A stretch of DNA of 64,000 nucleotides, from positions 8,880,283 to 8,944,282 of the forward strand of contig NZ_QFRX01000001.1 of the NCBI RefSeq assembly GCF_003143935.1, given 5' to 3'. The translations under genes and the position numbers were made by a program. The notes beneath the pieces were generated by a model. It ran no database searches, was not told the DNA's origin, and saw only the letters and a list, made by a program, of their open reading frames with translations. This DNA is from Streptomyces sp. Act143 (lineage in GTDB: Bacteria; Actinomycetota; Actinomycetes; Streptomycetales; Streptomycetaceae). Below are positions 47,992-56,513 of this stretch, in pieces. Position 1 is the stretch's first letter; every line of letters starts with the position of its first letter.

Positions 47992-49194
47992 GTGTCGGGC
48001 TTACGTGCGCGCCGCCTGGCCGAGCGCAGGGCGCAGCGACGGCGTGCCGCGCGCCGCAACGGCATGGCCGCGGCGGCCTCCGTCGTGGTCGCCGTCGGCA
48101 CCGCGACCGGGATGGTGTCCGCACTGGACGACGGACGCGGTTCGGACGAGGCCCGCCCCGAGGTGACGGAGTCGCCGGTCCTGGACATCCGGCCGCCCGC
48201 ACCGTCGCCGTCCCCCTCGGCCACCAAGTCGGCCTCCGCGTCGGCCGTTCCGAAGAAGAAGCCGAGCCCCACGCCCTCGCCGGCCAGGACGAGGACCGAG
48301 ACCGGGAAGCAGCAGCCGACGACCGTGTCCGCCCGCCTCTACCGCCATCCCGACTCCCAGGTGCTCGACTGGGTCCGTGCCAACCCGGGGGACCCTCGCC
48401 GCGACGTCATAGCGTCCCGGATCGCCGGCCAGCCGGCGGCCGTGTGGTTCGCCGAGTACGCGCCCGACACCGTCACCGCCCGGGTCAGGACCGTCACCGC
48501 GGGCGCCGCGGCCCAGGGCCGGGTGCCGGTCGTCGTGGCGTACACGATCCCGGACCGCGACTGCGGAGGGGCCTCCCAGGGCGGGGCGCCGGACCTGGAC
48601 GCCTACGACGCGTGGATCGACCGGTTCGCCGCCGGGCTCGGCTCCGGCGAGGTCGTGGTGATCCTGGAGCCCGACTCGATCGCCCAGTCGGAGTGTCTGT
48701 CCGGCGGTCAACGCGCTGACCGGTTCGCCTCGTTGGCCCGCGCGGGCCGCGTCCTGAAGGCCGCGAACCCCGAGGCGCGGGTCTACTACGACGCCGGCCA
48801 CTCCGGCTGGCACCCGGCGGCCAAGCAGGCGGACCTGCTGCGGCAGGCGGGCGCCGGCTCGGCCGGGTCCTCCGACGGGATCTTCAGCAACGTCTCCAAC
48901 TTCCACCGCACCGCCGACGAGATCGCCTACGACCGCCAGGTCCTCGCGGCGCTCGGCGGCCCCGCAGGCCTCGGCGCCGTCATCGACACCAGCCGCAACG
49001 GCAACGGCGCCCCCGCCGACGGCGAGTGGTGCGACCCGGACGGCCGCAAGCTGGGCCGGACGCCGACCCTGGACACCGGCGAGGCCCGCATCGACGGCTA
49101 CCTGTGGGTGAAGCTGCCGGGGGAGTCGGACGGGTGCAAGGGGGCACCGGGGACGTTCACACCGTCGTACGCCTACGACTTGGCCTCGTCGTAG
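47992..49194 (+). CDS. GH6 family cellulase (endoglucanase/cellobiohydrolase)
   Basis: 400 residues. Basic N-terminus (RRLAERRAQRRRAARR), one hydrophobic segment (about 25-45) as signal or anchor, a Ser/Pro/Lys-rich linker (60-100), then the GH6 catalytic barrel: AYTIPDRDCGG with the conserved Asp, VVILEPDSIAQ, ARVYYDAGHSGW and DTSRNGNG. No cellulose-binding module. Start GTG 47992 with GGGAGGGG upstream. The 3' end overlaps the NCS2 gene by 22 bp. Confidence 0.9.
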   Translation: MSGLRARRLAERRAQRRRAARRNGMAAAASVVVAVGTATGMVSALDDGRGSDEARPEVTESPVLDIRPPAPSPSPSATKSASASAVPKKKPSPTPSPARTRTETGKQQPTTVSARLYRHPDSQVLDWVRANPGDPRRDVIASRIAGQPAAVWFAEYAPDTVTARVRTVTAGAAAQGRVPVVVAYTIPDRDCGGASQGGAPDLDAYDAWIDRFAAGLGSGEVVVILEPDSIAQSECLSGGQRADRFASLARAGRVLKAANPEARVYYDAGHSGWHPAAKQADLLRQAGAGSAGSSDGIFSNVSNFHRTADEIAYDRQVLAALGGPAGLGAVIDTSRNGNGAPADGEWCDPDGRKLGRTPTLDTGEARIDGYLWVKLPGESDGCKGAPGTFTPSYAYDLASS

Positions 49195-50552
49195 GAAGAG
49201 GTTCCCTCGTCCAGCAGCGGCTTCTGCTCCTTCAGATGGGCCGGTGCGAAGGCCCGCAGCGCGTGGTAGCCCGTGATGACGACGACCGTGCCCAGCGCGA
49301 TCCCGCTCAGCGAGAAGGTGTCGGTGAACTTCATGGTGACGTTCCCGACGCCGATGATGATGCCCGCCGCGGCCGGCACCAGGTTGAGCGGATTGCGCAG
49401 GTCCACCTCGGAGTTGATCCAGATCTGCGCGCCGAGCAGGCCGATCATGCCGTACAGGATGACGGTGATGCCGCCGAGGACCCCGCCCGGGATCGCGGCG
49501 ACGACCGCGCCGAACTTGGGGCACAGGCCGAACAGGAGCGCGAAACCGGCGGCGGCCCAGTAGGCGGCGGTCGAGTAGACGCGGGTCGCGGCCATCACGC
49601 CGATGTTCTCGGAGTACGTGGTGTTGGGCGGGCCGCCCAGCGCGGTCGACAGCATCGAGCCGACGCCGTCCGCCGAGATCGCCGTACCGAGCTTGTCGTC
49701 CAGCGGGTCGCCGGTCATCTCGCCGACCGCCTTCACATGCCCGGCGTTCTCCGCGACCAGTGCGATGACGACCGGCAGCGCGACCAGGATCGCCGACCAC
49801 TGGAAGGACGGGCCGTGGAAGTCGGGCAGCCCGACCCAGTCGGCCCGGCCGACCCCGGAGAGGTCCAGCCGCCAGTGGTCGGTGAGCTTGCCGCTCGCGT
49901 CCACCGAGTGGATGCGGCCGAAGATCCGGTCGAAGGCCCAGGAGATGCCGTACCCGAAGACCAGGCCGAGGAAGATCGCGATCCGGGACCAGAAACCACG
50001 CAGGCAGACGACCGCCAGACCGGTGAACAGCATCACCAGCAGGGCCGTCCACTGGTCCTGCGGCCAGTACGTACTGGCCGTCACCGGGGCCAGGTTGAAG
50101 CCGATCAGCATGACCACCGCACCGGTGACGATCGGCGGCATCGCGGCATGGATGATCCGCGCGCCGAAGCGCTGGACGGCGACACCGACGACGAACAGCG
50201 CGACGCCGACCACGAACACCGCGCCCGTCACCGTGGCGCTGGTGCCGCCCTGGGCGCGGATCACGGCCGCGACGCCCACGAAGGACAGCGAGCAGCCGAG
50301 GTAGCTGGGCACCCGGCCGCGCGTGGCGAGCAGGAAGATCACGGTCGCCACGCCGGACATCATGATGGCGAGGTTGGGGTCCAGGCCCATCAGTACGGGG
50401 GCCACGAAGGACGCCCCGAACATCGCCACCACGTGCTGGGCGCCGAGTCCGACCGTGCGCGGCCAGCTCAGCCGCTCGTCGGGGCGGACCACCGCGCCGG
50501 GCGCCGGGGTGCGTCCGTCGCCGTGCAGTTTCCAGCGGACGCCAAGATCCAT
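49173..50552 (-). CDS. NCS2 nucleobase permease (uracil/xanthine type)
   Basis: 459 residues with 12-14 membrane helices. NCS2 signatures: GAQHVVAMFGASFVAPVL in TM1 and GGPPNTTYSENIGV in the TM8-10 substrate region with the conserved Glu after the Ser. Proton-coupled uptake of uracil or xanthine is likely; the exact base cannot be read. The soluble N-terminal 30 residues precede TM1. Confidence 0.9.
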   Translation of the reverse strand: MDLGVRWKLHGDGRTPAPGAVVRPDERLSWPRTVGLGAQHVVAMFGASFVAPVLMGLDPNLAIMMSGVATVIFLLATRGRVPSYLGCSLSFVGVAAVIRAQGGTSATVTGAVFVVGVALFVVGVAVQRFGARIIHAAMPPIVTGAVVMLIGFNLAPVTASTYWPQDQWTALLVMLFTGLAVVCLRGFWSRIAIFLGLVFGYGISWAFDRIFGRIHSVDASGKLTDHWRLDLSGVGRADWVGLPDFHGPSFQWSAILVALPVVIALVAENAGHVKAVGEMTGDPLDDKLGTAISADGVGSMLSTALGGPPNTTYSENIGVMAATRVYSTAAYWAAAGFALLFGLCPKFGAVVAAIPGGVLGGITVILYGMIGLLGAQIWINSEVDLRNPLNLVPAAAGIIIGVGNVTMKFTDTFSLSGIALGTVVVITGYHALRAFAPAHLKEQKPLLDEGTSSYDEAKS

Positions 50553-50697
50553 GGTGCGGTTTCGCTTTCCTCGTACGTGCGGATGTCCGGACCATTGTCA
50601 GGGAGATCCGCCCAGGTCACCGCCCCGGGGGCCGTTGCGAGGTGAGCGTCCGCTTAGTATGACCGGGTATCTGCCGTACGTCCCAGGAGCATCACCC

Positions 50698-51156
50698 GTG
50701 ACCGCCGAAGCCCCGACCGCCCCCGCCCTCTCCTACGGCCGGCTGATCCCCGTCACCGTCCACTTCGACGACCTGGACGCCCTCGGGCTGCTGCACAACG
50801 CCCGCTACCCGCTCAAGGTCGAGCAGGCATGGACCGAGTTGTGGCAGGAGTACGGCATCCACTTCGAGGGCGACTGGGCGGCGGCCGGGGACGCCTGCAA
50901 CGCGGTCAAGGAACTGCGGATCTCCTACGAGGCGCCGGTGACGAGGACGGGTGTCTACGCCGTCCACCTGTGGCTGGAGCGGCTCGGCACCACCGGGCTG
51001 ACCTATGGCTTCCGCTTCTGCTCGCGGGACGGCGCCACGACCTACGCGCAGGGCACGCGTGTGCTCGTCCGGCTGGACTCGCAGACGCTGCGCCCCGCGC
51101 CATGGAGCGACCGCTTCAGGTCCGCGGGCAGCGAGCTCCTGCGCGCCGAGGGCTGA
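50698..51156 (+). CDS. Hotdog-fold acyl-CoA thioesterase (4HBT/YbgC type)
   Basis: 152 residues. The motif HFDDLDALGLLHNARY contains the catalytic Asp and matches the YbgC/4HBT consensus. GTG 50698 has AGGAG 9 nt upstream; an ATG at 50659 would add 13 residues. Its stop codon is inside the first unit of a 46-bp tandem repeat, so the C-terminus may vary between strains. Confidence 0.85.
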   Translation: MTAEAPTAPALSYGRLIPVTVHFDDLDALGLLHNARYPLKVEQAWTELWQEYGIHFEGDWAAAGDACNAVKELRISYEAPVTRTGVYAVHLWLERLGTTGLTYGFRFCSRDGATTYAQGTRVLVRLDSQTLRPAPWSDRFRSAGSELLRAEG

Positions 51157-51384
51157 TCGCGTCGGACCCGCGGGCCGCCTCCTCTTGCGTGCCGGGGGCT
51201 GATCGCGTCGGACCCGCGGGCCGCCTCCTCTTGCGTGCCGGGGGCTGATCGCGTCGGACCCGCGGGCCGCCCGCTCCAGCGTGCCGAGGGCTGATCGCGC
51301 CGGAGGCTGATTAGGTCAGGCCCGCGAGCCGCTGGTTCCTGCGTGCCGAGGGCTGATTGCGTCAGGCCCGCGGGTCGGGCGCCG
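51151..51384. repeat. 46-bp tandem repeat (minisatellite)
   Basis: Units beginning GGCTGATCGCGTCGGACCCG start at 51151, 51197, 51243 and 51289, then after a 16-bp partial unit at 51305 and 51351. The first two full units are near identical; later ones diverge. The first unit contains the thioesterase TGA, and the last contains the stop of the convergent MFS gene. Confidence 0.92.
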
Positions 51385-52573
51385 GTACCGTCGGACGGTT
51401 CTGCTTGGGGCGGTCGCGGTCTCCCGCCCGCAGCACGTTCGCGAAGGCCACCAGCCCGCTCGCCAGGACCGTGACCAGGACGAACGACACCAGCAGGCTG
51501 GTCGCCTGGGCGATGGTGCCGATCGCGCTCGGCGCGACCAGCCCCGAGGTGTAGGTGATCGTCGCGACGCCCGCGATGGCGAGGCTCGGGTTCGAGCCGC
51601 TGCGGCCCGCGGCGGCGAAGCACAGCGGCACGACCACCGCGATCCCCAGCCCCATCAGCGCGAACCCGGTCATCGCCATGGCCGGGTTCCGGGCGGCGAC
51701 GATCAGCAGCCCGCCGAGCACGGCGAGGACCCCGCTCGCCCGGACCGTCCGCACCGACCCGTACCGGTCGACGATCCGGTCGCCGGCGAGGCGCGCGATC
51801 GCCATCGTCAGGGTGAAGCCGGTGGTGCACGCCGCCGCGAGCCCCGCCGAGGTCTCCAGCTGGTCCCGCAGATAGACCGCGGACCAGTCCAGGCTCGCGC
51901 CCTCCGCGAAGACCGCGCAGAAGCCGACGGCACCGATGAGCAGCGCCGACTTGGGCGGCAGGGCGAAGCGCGGCGGCGGCTCCTCGTCCTCGGCGGGCTG
52001 GAGGTCCAGCACCCAGCGGCAGGCCAGCAGGCCGAGGCAGGTGAGGACGGCCGCCGCCAGGGTGTGGTGCAGTCGCGCGTCCGAGCCCAGGTGGGCGGCG
52101 AGCGTGCCGGCCGCGGAGCCGATCAGCGTGCCCACGCTCCACATGCCGTGCAGGCTGGACATGATCGACCGGCCGAGCCGGTTCTCGACCTCCACGCCGA
52201 GCGCGTTCATCGCCACGTCCGCCATGCCCGCCGTGGCGCCGTACACGAACAGGGCGAGACACAGGGCCCACAGGTTCGGGGAGAGCGCCGGCAGGACCAG
52301 GGACAGCGTCCACAGGGAGATCAGACCGCGCAGGGCGTTCCGGGCGCCGAAGCGGTGGCTGACGCGGCCCGCCAGCGGCATGGCCACGGACGCGCCGAGC
52401 GCGGGGAAGGCCAGCGCCAGACCGAGCTGACCGGCGCTCACCGAGGCGTGGTCCTGGATCCACGGCACGCGGGTGGCGAACGATCCGGTGACGGCGCCGT
52501 GCACGGCGAAGACGGCGGCCACGGCGTACCGGGCACGCCTCACCTGCCCCTGGTCGTACAGCACGTCACTCAT
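51362..52573 (-). CDS. MFS transporter (sugar/drug type)
   Basis: 403 residues with 12 membrane helices. The A-motif-like LAGRVSHRFGARNALRG follows TM2, and WIQDHASVSAGQLGLALAF is near TM1-2. The start ATG 52573 has GGGAG upstream; the frame is open much further but overlaps the divergent ROK gene. Divergent from a ROK regulator across a palindrome, which suggests sugar-regulated expression. Confidence 0.87.
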   Translation of the reverse strand: MSDVLYDQGQVRRARYAVAAVFAVHGAVTGSFATRVPWIQDHASVSAGQLGLALAFPALGASVAMPLAGRVSHRFGARNALRGLISLWTLSLVLPALSPNLWALCLALFVYGATAGMADVAMNALGVEVENRLGRSIMSSLHGMWSVGTLIGSAAGTLAAHLGSDARLHHTLAAAVLTCLGLLACRWVLDLQPAEDEEPPPRFALPPKSALLIGAVGFCAVFAEGASLDWSAVYLRDQLETSAGLAAACTTGFTLTMAIARLAGDRIVDRYGSVRTVRASGVLAVLGGLLIVAARNPAMAMTGFALMGLGIAVVVPLCFAAAGRSGSNPSLAIAGVATITYTSGLVAPSAIGTIAQATSLLVSFVLVTVLASGLVAFANVLRAGDRDRPKQNRPTVPAPDPRA

Positions 52574-52619
52574 ACTCTCCCGCCCCTTCGCGGCCTGTGG
52601 ACCCCATCGGCGACGTAAA

Positions 52620-52642
52620 CTATCAGGGACCCTGCCTGATAG
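52620..52642. promoter_or_regulatory. Operator between the MFS and ROK genes
   Basis: CTATCAGG-GACCCTG-CCTGATAG is a perfect 8-bp inverted repeat with a 7-bp spacer, 47 bp upstream of the MFS start and 56 bp upstream of the ROK start. The ROK protein is the natural candidate. Confidence 0.6.
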
Positions 52643-52697
52643 ATAGGGCAGCACAGGCCGCCCCAGGTGGCGGTGCCGATCTGGAAGGATCCCCGGC

Positions 52698-53885
52698 ATG
52701 CCCGCATCCCCCAGCACCGCCCGGGCCATCAACGACCGGCTCGCCCTGCGTCTGCTCCAGCAGGAAGGCCCGTTGACGGCAGGGCAGTTGAAGCAGCTCA
52801 CCGGCCTGTCCCGGCCGACGGTCGCCGACCTCGTCGAGCGCCTCACCGCGGCCGGTCTGATCGAGGTCGCCGGGGAGTCGGGCGAGCAGCGCCGCGGGCC
52901 CAACGCGAAGCTGTACGGCATCGTCGCCCACCGGGCCCACCTGGCCGCCCTGGACGTCCGCACCGAGGGCGTCTCGGTCGTCGTCTCGGATCTGCTGGGC
53001 CGGGTCCTGGCCGAGTCGGCGGCCCCCATCGCGGGGGACATCGGCACCGGACCCGCGGTCGAGCAGGCGGTGGCCCTGGTGGAGCGGGCCGCCAAGGAGG
53101 CCGGGGCCGACCGCCTGCACACCGTCGGCATCGGCGCCCCCGGCCTCATCGACCCCGCCACCGGCGAACTCCGCAACTCCACGGGCCTGCCCGAGTGGCA
53201 CCGCCGCCTGATCGCCGCGCTCCAGGAACGCCTCCCGGAGGCCCGGGTCCACGTCGAGAACGAGACGAACCTGGCGGCCCTGGCCGAACAACGGGACGGC
53301 GCGGCACAGGACCGGGACACCTTCGTCCTGCTCTGGCTCGGCCACGGCACGGGCGCGGCGGTGGTCCTGGACGGCGCCCTGCGCCGGGGCGCGTCCGGCG
53401 GCACGGGCGAGATCGGCTTCCTGCCGGTGCCGGGGACGGACGGGCTGCCCTCGGCGACGGGGTGCGAGGGCGGGTTCCACTCGCTGGCGGGGTCGGCGGC
53501 GATCGCGGAGTTGGCGGGGCAGTACGGCGTGGTGGCGGCGGCGATCGGGGACGAGCCGGTCGCCGCCGCGCTGGTGAGGGCGGCGGCGGCAGCCGCGGCC
53601 ACACCCTTCCTGGACACCCTCGCCGACCGGCTCGCCGTGGGGGTCTCCTCGGTGGTGGCCGTCCTGGACCCCGGCTGCGTGGTGCTGGGCGGCGAGGTGG
53701 GTCAGGCGGGTGGGGCGGAACTGGCAGCGAGCGTCGAGGAACGGGTCCGCCGCATGTCGCCACTGCCGACGGAGGTGCGGTCAAGTGCCCTGGGCGGCGC
53801 GGCAGTACTGCGGGGCGCGCTGCTGACGGCACGGGAGCGCGCCCAGGAGGACCTGTTCAGCCCGCCAGGGCGCCAAGGCTCTTGA
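52698..53885 (+). CDS. ROK-family transcriptional regulator
   Basis: 395 residues. N-terminal winged HTH (residues 15-70; LTAGQLKQLTGLSRPTVADLVERL), then the ROK sugar-kinase-like fold with VGIGAPGLIDPATG, the Gly-rich LGHGTGAAVVLDG and GASGGTGEIGFLP. The usual zinc cluster CxCGxxGC is not present (TGCEGGF only), so kinase activity is unlikely. Divergent from the MFS gene it probably controls. Confidence 0.87.
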   Translation: MPASPSTARAINDRLALRLLQQEGPLTAGQLKQLTGLSRPTVADLVERLTAAGLIEVAGESGEQRRGPNAKLYGIVAHRAHLAALDVRTEGVSVVVSDLLGRVLAESAAPIAGDIGTGPAVEQAVALVERAAKEAGADRLHTVGIGAPGLIDPATGELRNSTGLPEWHRRLIAALQERLPEARVHVENETNLAALAEQRDGAAQDRDTFVLLWLGHGTGAAVVLDGALRRGASGGTGEIGFLPVPGTDGLPSATGCEGGFHSLAGSAAIAELAGQYGVVAAAIGDEPVAAALVRAAAAAAATPFLDTLADRLAVGVSSVVAVLDPGCVVLGGEVGQAGGAELAASVEERVRRMSPLPTEVRSSALGGAAVLRGALLTARERAQEDLFSPPGRQGS

Positions 53886-53936
53886 GGGGCGCGGGGCCGT
53901 ATCGATGTGCGGCTCCGCCGCGTGGGCGCGACCAGC
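53885..53936 (-). repeat. Dispersed short intergenic repeat, long variant
   Basis: The ends (AGGGGCGCGGGG and GCGCGACCAGCC) match the reverse complement of the 28-bp repeat at 33.1 and 39.6 kb, but the centre is replaced by a longer GC-rich segment with its own small hairpin (GCGG...CCGC). It begins at the last base of the ROK stop. Confidence 0.75.
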
Positions 53937-53955
53937 CCCCGCCGGCCCGCACCAT

Positions 53956-54708
53956 TCACACCACCCGGCCGGCGAACCGCCGAGCCAGATACTCCTCGAA
54001 CGTCCCCTTCCCGACAGCCCGCTCCGCCGCCAGATGCCCGCCCGCCCGGAACTCCCGATAAGCCTTCCCGGCCAGCCGCACGTTGATCACCCGCCGCCGA
54101 CGCCCCGTCGCCTTCAGATAGGCCCGCGCCAACTCCTCGAACGACCGCACCTCGGGGCCGCCCATGTCGGCCACCCGCCCCGCGGGCTCCCCGGCCGCCA
54201 ACTCGGCCAGCCGCCCCGCGACTTCGGCCACCTCGACCGGCTGGTCGGACACCCCGGCCGGCAACACCATCACGGGCACCCGGGACACCGCGTTGAAGAA
54301 CATCACCAGCAGATCGTGGAACTGCGTCGCGCGCAGCACGGTCCACGGCAGCCCCGACTCCTCGATCTGCTTCTCCACGGCGAGCTTGGCCCGGTAGTAG
54401 GGGAACGGCACCCGGTCGACGCCGACGATCGAGATGTAGACGAGGTGGCCCACCCCCGCCCGTCGCGCCGCCGCGACGAGCTGGGCCGCCGCCTTCTCGT
54501 CCCCGCCCGTCTGCGTCGTCGCGCAGTGCACGATCGTGTCCACGCCGCTGACCGCCGCGTCCAGCGCTGCGCCCCCCTCGCGAAGATCGACGGCGTACGG
54601 CTGGGAGTGCCGGCTGAGCACCCGCACCTCGTGCCCGTCCGCCCGCAACCGCTCGGTGACGAGCCGGCCGAGGGTGCCGGTGCCGCCGGTCACCAGGATC
54701 GTGGTCAT
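53956..54708 (-). CDS. NAD(P)-binding atypical SDR (NmrA/NAD(P)H-binding type)
   Basis: 250 residues. N-terminal ILVTGGTGTLGRLVTERL is the Rossmann dinucleotide loop (GxxGxxG). The YYRAKLAVEKQIEESG segment holds a Y-x3-K-like pair, and LPWTVLRATQFHDL is typical of NmrA-like proteins. Substrate unknown; homologs are often annotated as epimerases or quinone reductases. The start MTTILVTGG at 54708 is preferred to longer frames. Confidence 0.83.
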   Translation of the reverse strand: MTTILVTGGTGTLGRLVTERLRADGHEVRVLSRHSQPYAVDLREGGAALDAAVSGVDTIVHCATTQTGGDEKAAAQLVAAARRAGVGHLVYISIVGVDRVPFPYYRAKLAVEKQIEESGLPWTVLRATQFHDLLVMFFNAVSRVPVMVLPAGVSDQPVEVAEVAGRLAELAAGEPAGRVADMGGPEVRSFEELARAYLKATGRRRRVINVRLAGKAYREFRAGGHLAAERAVGKGTFEEYLARRFAGRVV

Positions 54709-54863
54709 GCTGTTCAGCCCCTTTGTGCGACCTGGTCGCTCCCGGACGGAACGACCTCTGTCTGCTGGGACGCGGGCACCCCTCGGAAATGTGACATGTG
54801 AGGGCCCGGCGGCGGGCAAGGGCCGTCGTCACCGCCGCCGGGCCGGTCCGCGGTGATCCACAA

Positions 54864-54889
54864 AGGACTAGACCAGAGAGTCCTACAGT
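54864..54889. promoter_or_regulatory. Inverted repeat (DasR/GntR-like) with a -10 hexamer
   Basis: AGGACT-N9-AGTCCT (54864-54884). On the minus strand the core reads TGGTCTAGTCCT, 10 of 12 matches to the DasR site core TGGTCTAGACCA. TACAGT at 54884-54889 is a -10-like hexamer for plus-strand transcription towards the FMN riboswitch. Regulation by DasR or a relative is a guess. Confidence 0.35.
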
Positions 54890-54994
54890 GGGGCCGAGTT
54901 GAGAAGTCCAGTCACGGCACCTGTGAGCCACTCCACACAGCTCACCCGTATGGACCACGATCGGCCGTGGCACACTGGCTCTGTACCAGAAGCA

Positions 54995-55121
54995 GCGCAC
55001 TCCGGGGTCGGTGAAAGTCCGAACCGGCGGTTACAGTCCGCGACCCGACCGCTTCCAGCGGCCGGTTGACCAGGTGAAATTCCTGGACCGACGGTTAAAG
55101 TCCGGATGGGAGGCAGTGCGC
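54995..55121 (+). ncRNA. FMN riboswitch (RFN element)
   Basis: P1 arms GCGCACT (54995-55001) and AGTGCGC (55115-55121) enclose the conserved RFN core: GGGGTCGGTGAAAGTCCG, ACCGGCGGTTACAGTCCGCGACCC, CGGTTGACCAGGTGAAATTC and ACCGACGGTTAAAGTCCGGATG. It lies 148 bp before ribE. FMN binding should reduce expression of the riboflavin operon. The expression platform (55122-55269) shows no clear terminator with a U tract. Confidence 0.95.
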
Positions 55122-55269
55122 GGCGGGCGGGCATTCGTGCGCGCCGCCGTAAGTGTTCGTCCTCGTGGACGACTCTGTCCGGCGTCGTTCCCGGTGTCCC
55201 TGCTCGCTCTTTCTGTCGTCATCGACAGCCCCGGAGTCCGTGCCCGAATGAGGCAGGAGGACCCGGGAA

Positions 55270-55875
55270 GTGTTCACCGGAATCGTCGAAGAGCTGGGTG
55301 AGGTCACCGCCGTCGAGAATCTCGGCGACGCCTCCCGCTTCCGGCTGCGCGGCCCCGTCGTCACCGACGGCGCGAAGCACGGCGACTCCATCGCCGTGAA
55401 CGGGGTCTGTCTCACCGTCGTCGAGCACGAGGGCGACGAGTTCACCGCCGACGTCATGGCGGAGACCCTCAACCGTTCCAGCCTCGGCGCCCTCACCGTC
55501 GGCTCCCGCGTCAACCTGGAGCGCCCCACCGCCGTGGGCGCCCGGCTCGGCGGCCACATCGTGCAGGGCCACGTGGACGGCACGGGCCAGGTGCTGGAGC
55601 GCAAGCCCTCCGAGAACTGGGAGATCGTGAAGGTCTCCCTCCCCGCGGACCTCGCGCGCTATGTCGTGGAGAAGGGCTCCATCACCGTCGACGGCATCAG
55701 CCTCACCGTCGTCGACGCCGGCCCCGACTACTTCACGGTCAGCCTCATCCCCACCACCCTCGACCTGACCACGCTCGGCCACAAGCAGCCCGGCGACCCG
55801 GTCAACCTCGAGGTGGACGTCGTCGCCAAGTACGTCGAGCGGCTGCTCGCGAGCACGCAGGGAGCGGGGCAGTGA
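55270..55875 (+). CDS. ribE: Riboflavin synthase alpha subunit
   Basis: Dismutates two lumazines to riboflavin. 201 residues made of two homologous lumazine-binding halves (MFTGIVEELGEV... and the second repeat starting near GGHIVQGHVDG). GTG start with AGGAGG upstream. First gene after the FMN riboswitch; its stop overlaps the next start (GTGA). Confidence 0.95.
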   Translation: MFTGIVEELGEVTAVENLGDASRFRLRGPVVTDGAKHGDSIAVNGVCLTVVEHEGDEFTADVMAETLNRSSLGALTVGSRVNLERPTAVGARLGGHIVQGHVDGTGQVLERKPSENWEIVKVSLPADLARYVVEKGSITVDGISLTVVDAGPDYFTVSLIPTTLDLTTLGHKQPGDPVNLEVDVVAKYVERLLASTQGAGQ

Positions 55876-56513
55876 ACTCGCTGAACACCGAGGCCTTCAC
55901 CCTCTTCGACCAGCACATCCTCTGGTCGGACATGATCGGCAACATCTTCGGCCTCATCGCCCTTGCCCTCGGCTGGCGCCGCTCCATCTGGAGCTGGCCC
56001 GTCCAGTTCCTGGCCGGCCTGATCCTCTTCGGTGCCTTCTACGGCCATCTGACCGGCAGCGCCGGCAAGCAGGCGATCGTCATGGTCGTCGCGCTGTACG
56101 GCTGGTGGCAGTGGAACCGCGACAAGGCGCAGGGCGCCGACGGCCACATCGCCCCCCGCTTCGCCACCTGGCGCGAGCGCGGCGCGATGATCGCCGCCGC
56201 GGCCGTCGGCACGGTCGCCGTCGCCCTGCTTTTCAAGGCCTACCCCAGCCTGTCCTGGGACCCCTGGCCCGACGCCTACATCTTCGTCGGCACCGTCGTC
56301 GCGATGTACGCCCAGGCCCGCGGCATGGTCGAGTTCTGGATCGCCTGGCTCCTGGTCGACCTCGTCGGCGTCCCCCTCAACTTCGCCAACGGCTACGCCT
56401 TCTCCGGCTTCGTCTACGTCATCTACGGCGCGCTCGTCCTGTGGGGCATGCGCGACTGGTGGCTGCGCTCCCGCTCGGCCGCGCGGCCCGCTCTGGAAGG
56501 AGCGCCGGCATGA
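55872..56513 (+). CDS. PnuC-family vitamin transporter, likely riboflavin (PnuX-like)
   Basis: 213 residues with about 7 membrane helices; the PnuC signature LYGWWQWNRDK is present. PnuC proteins take up nicotinamide riboside, but members encoded in riboswitch-controlled rib operons (PnuX of corynebacteria) carry riboflavin. The overlaps with ribE and ribBA (GTGA, ATGA) and the FMN riboswitch favour riboflavin. Substrate is inferred from context. Confidence 0.85.
   Translation: MNSLNTEAFTLFDQHILWSDMIGNIFGLIALALGWRRSIWSWPVQFLAGLILFGAFYGHLTGSAGKQAIVMVVALYGWWQWNRDKAQGADGHIAPRFATWRERGAMIAAAAVGTVAVALLFKAYPSLSWDPWPDAYIFVGTVVAMYAQARGMVEFWIAWLLVDLVGVPLNFANGYAFSGFVYVIYGALVLWGMRDWWLRSRSAARPALEGAPA

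Noticed and set aside
51151..51384. CRISPR array
   Set aside because: The repeats are directly adjacent with no spacers and no cas genes are present; it is a minisatellite.
51042..52463. Minus-strand frame reading through the 46-bp repeats
   Set aside because: It is the wrong frame of the MFS gene; the real MFS protein stops at 51362.
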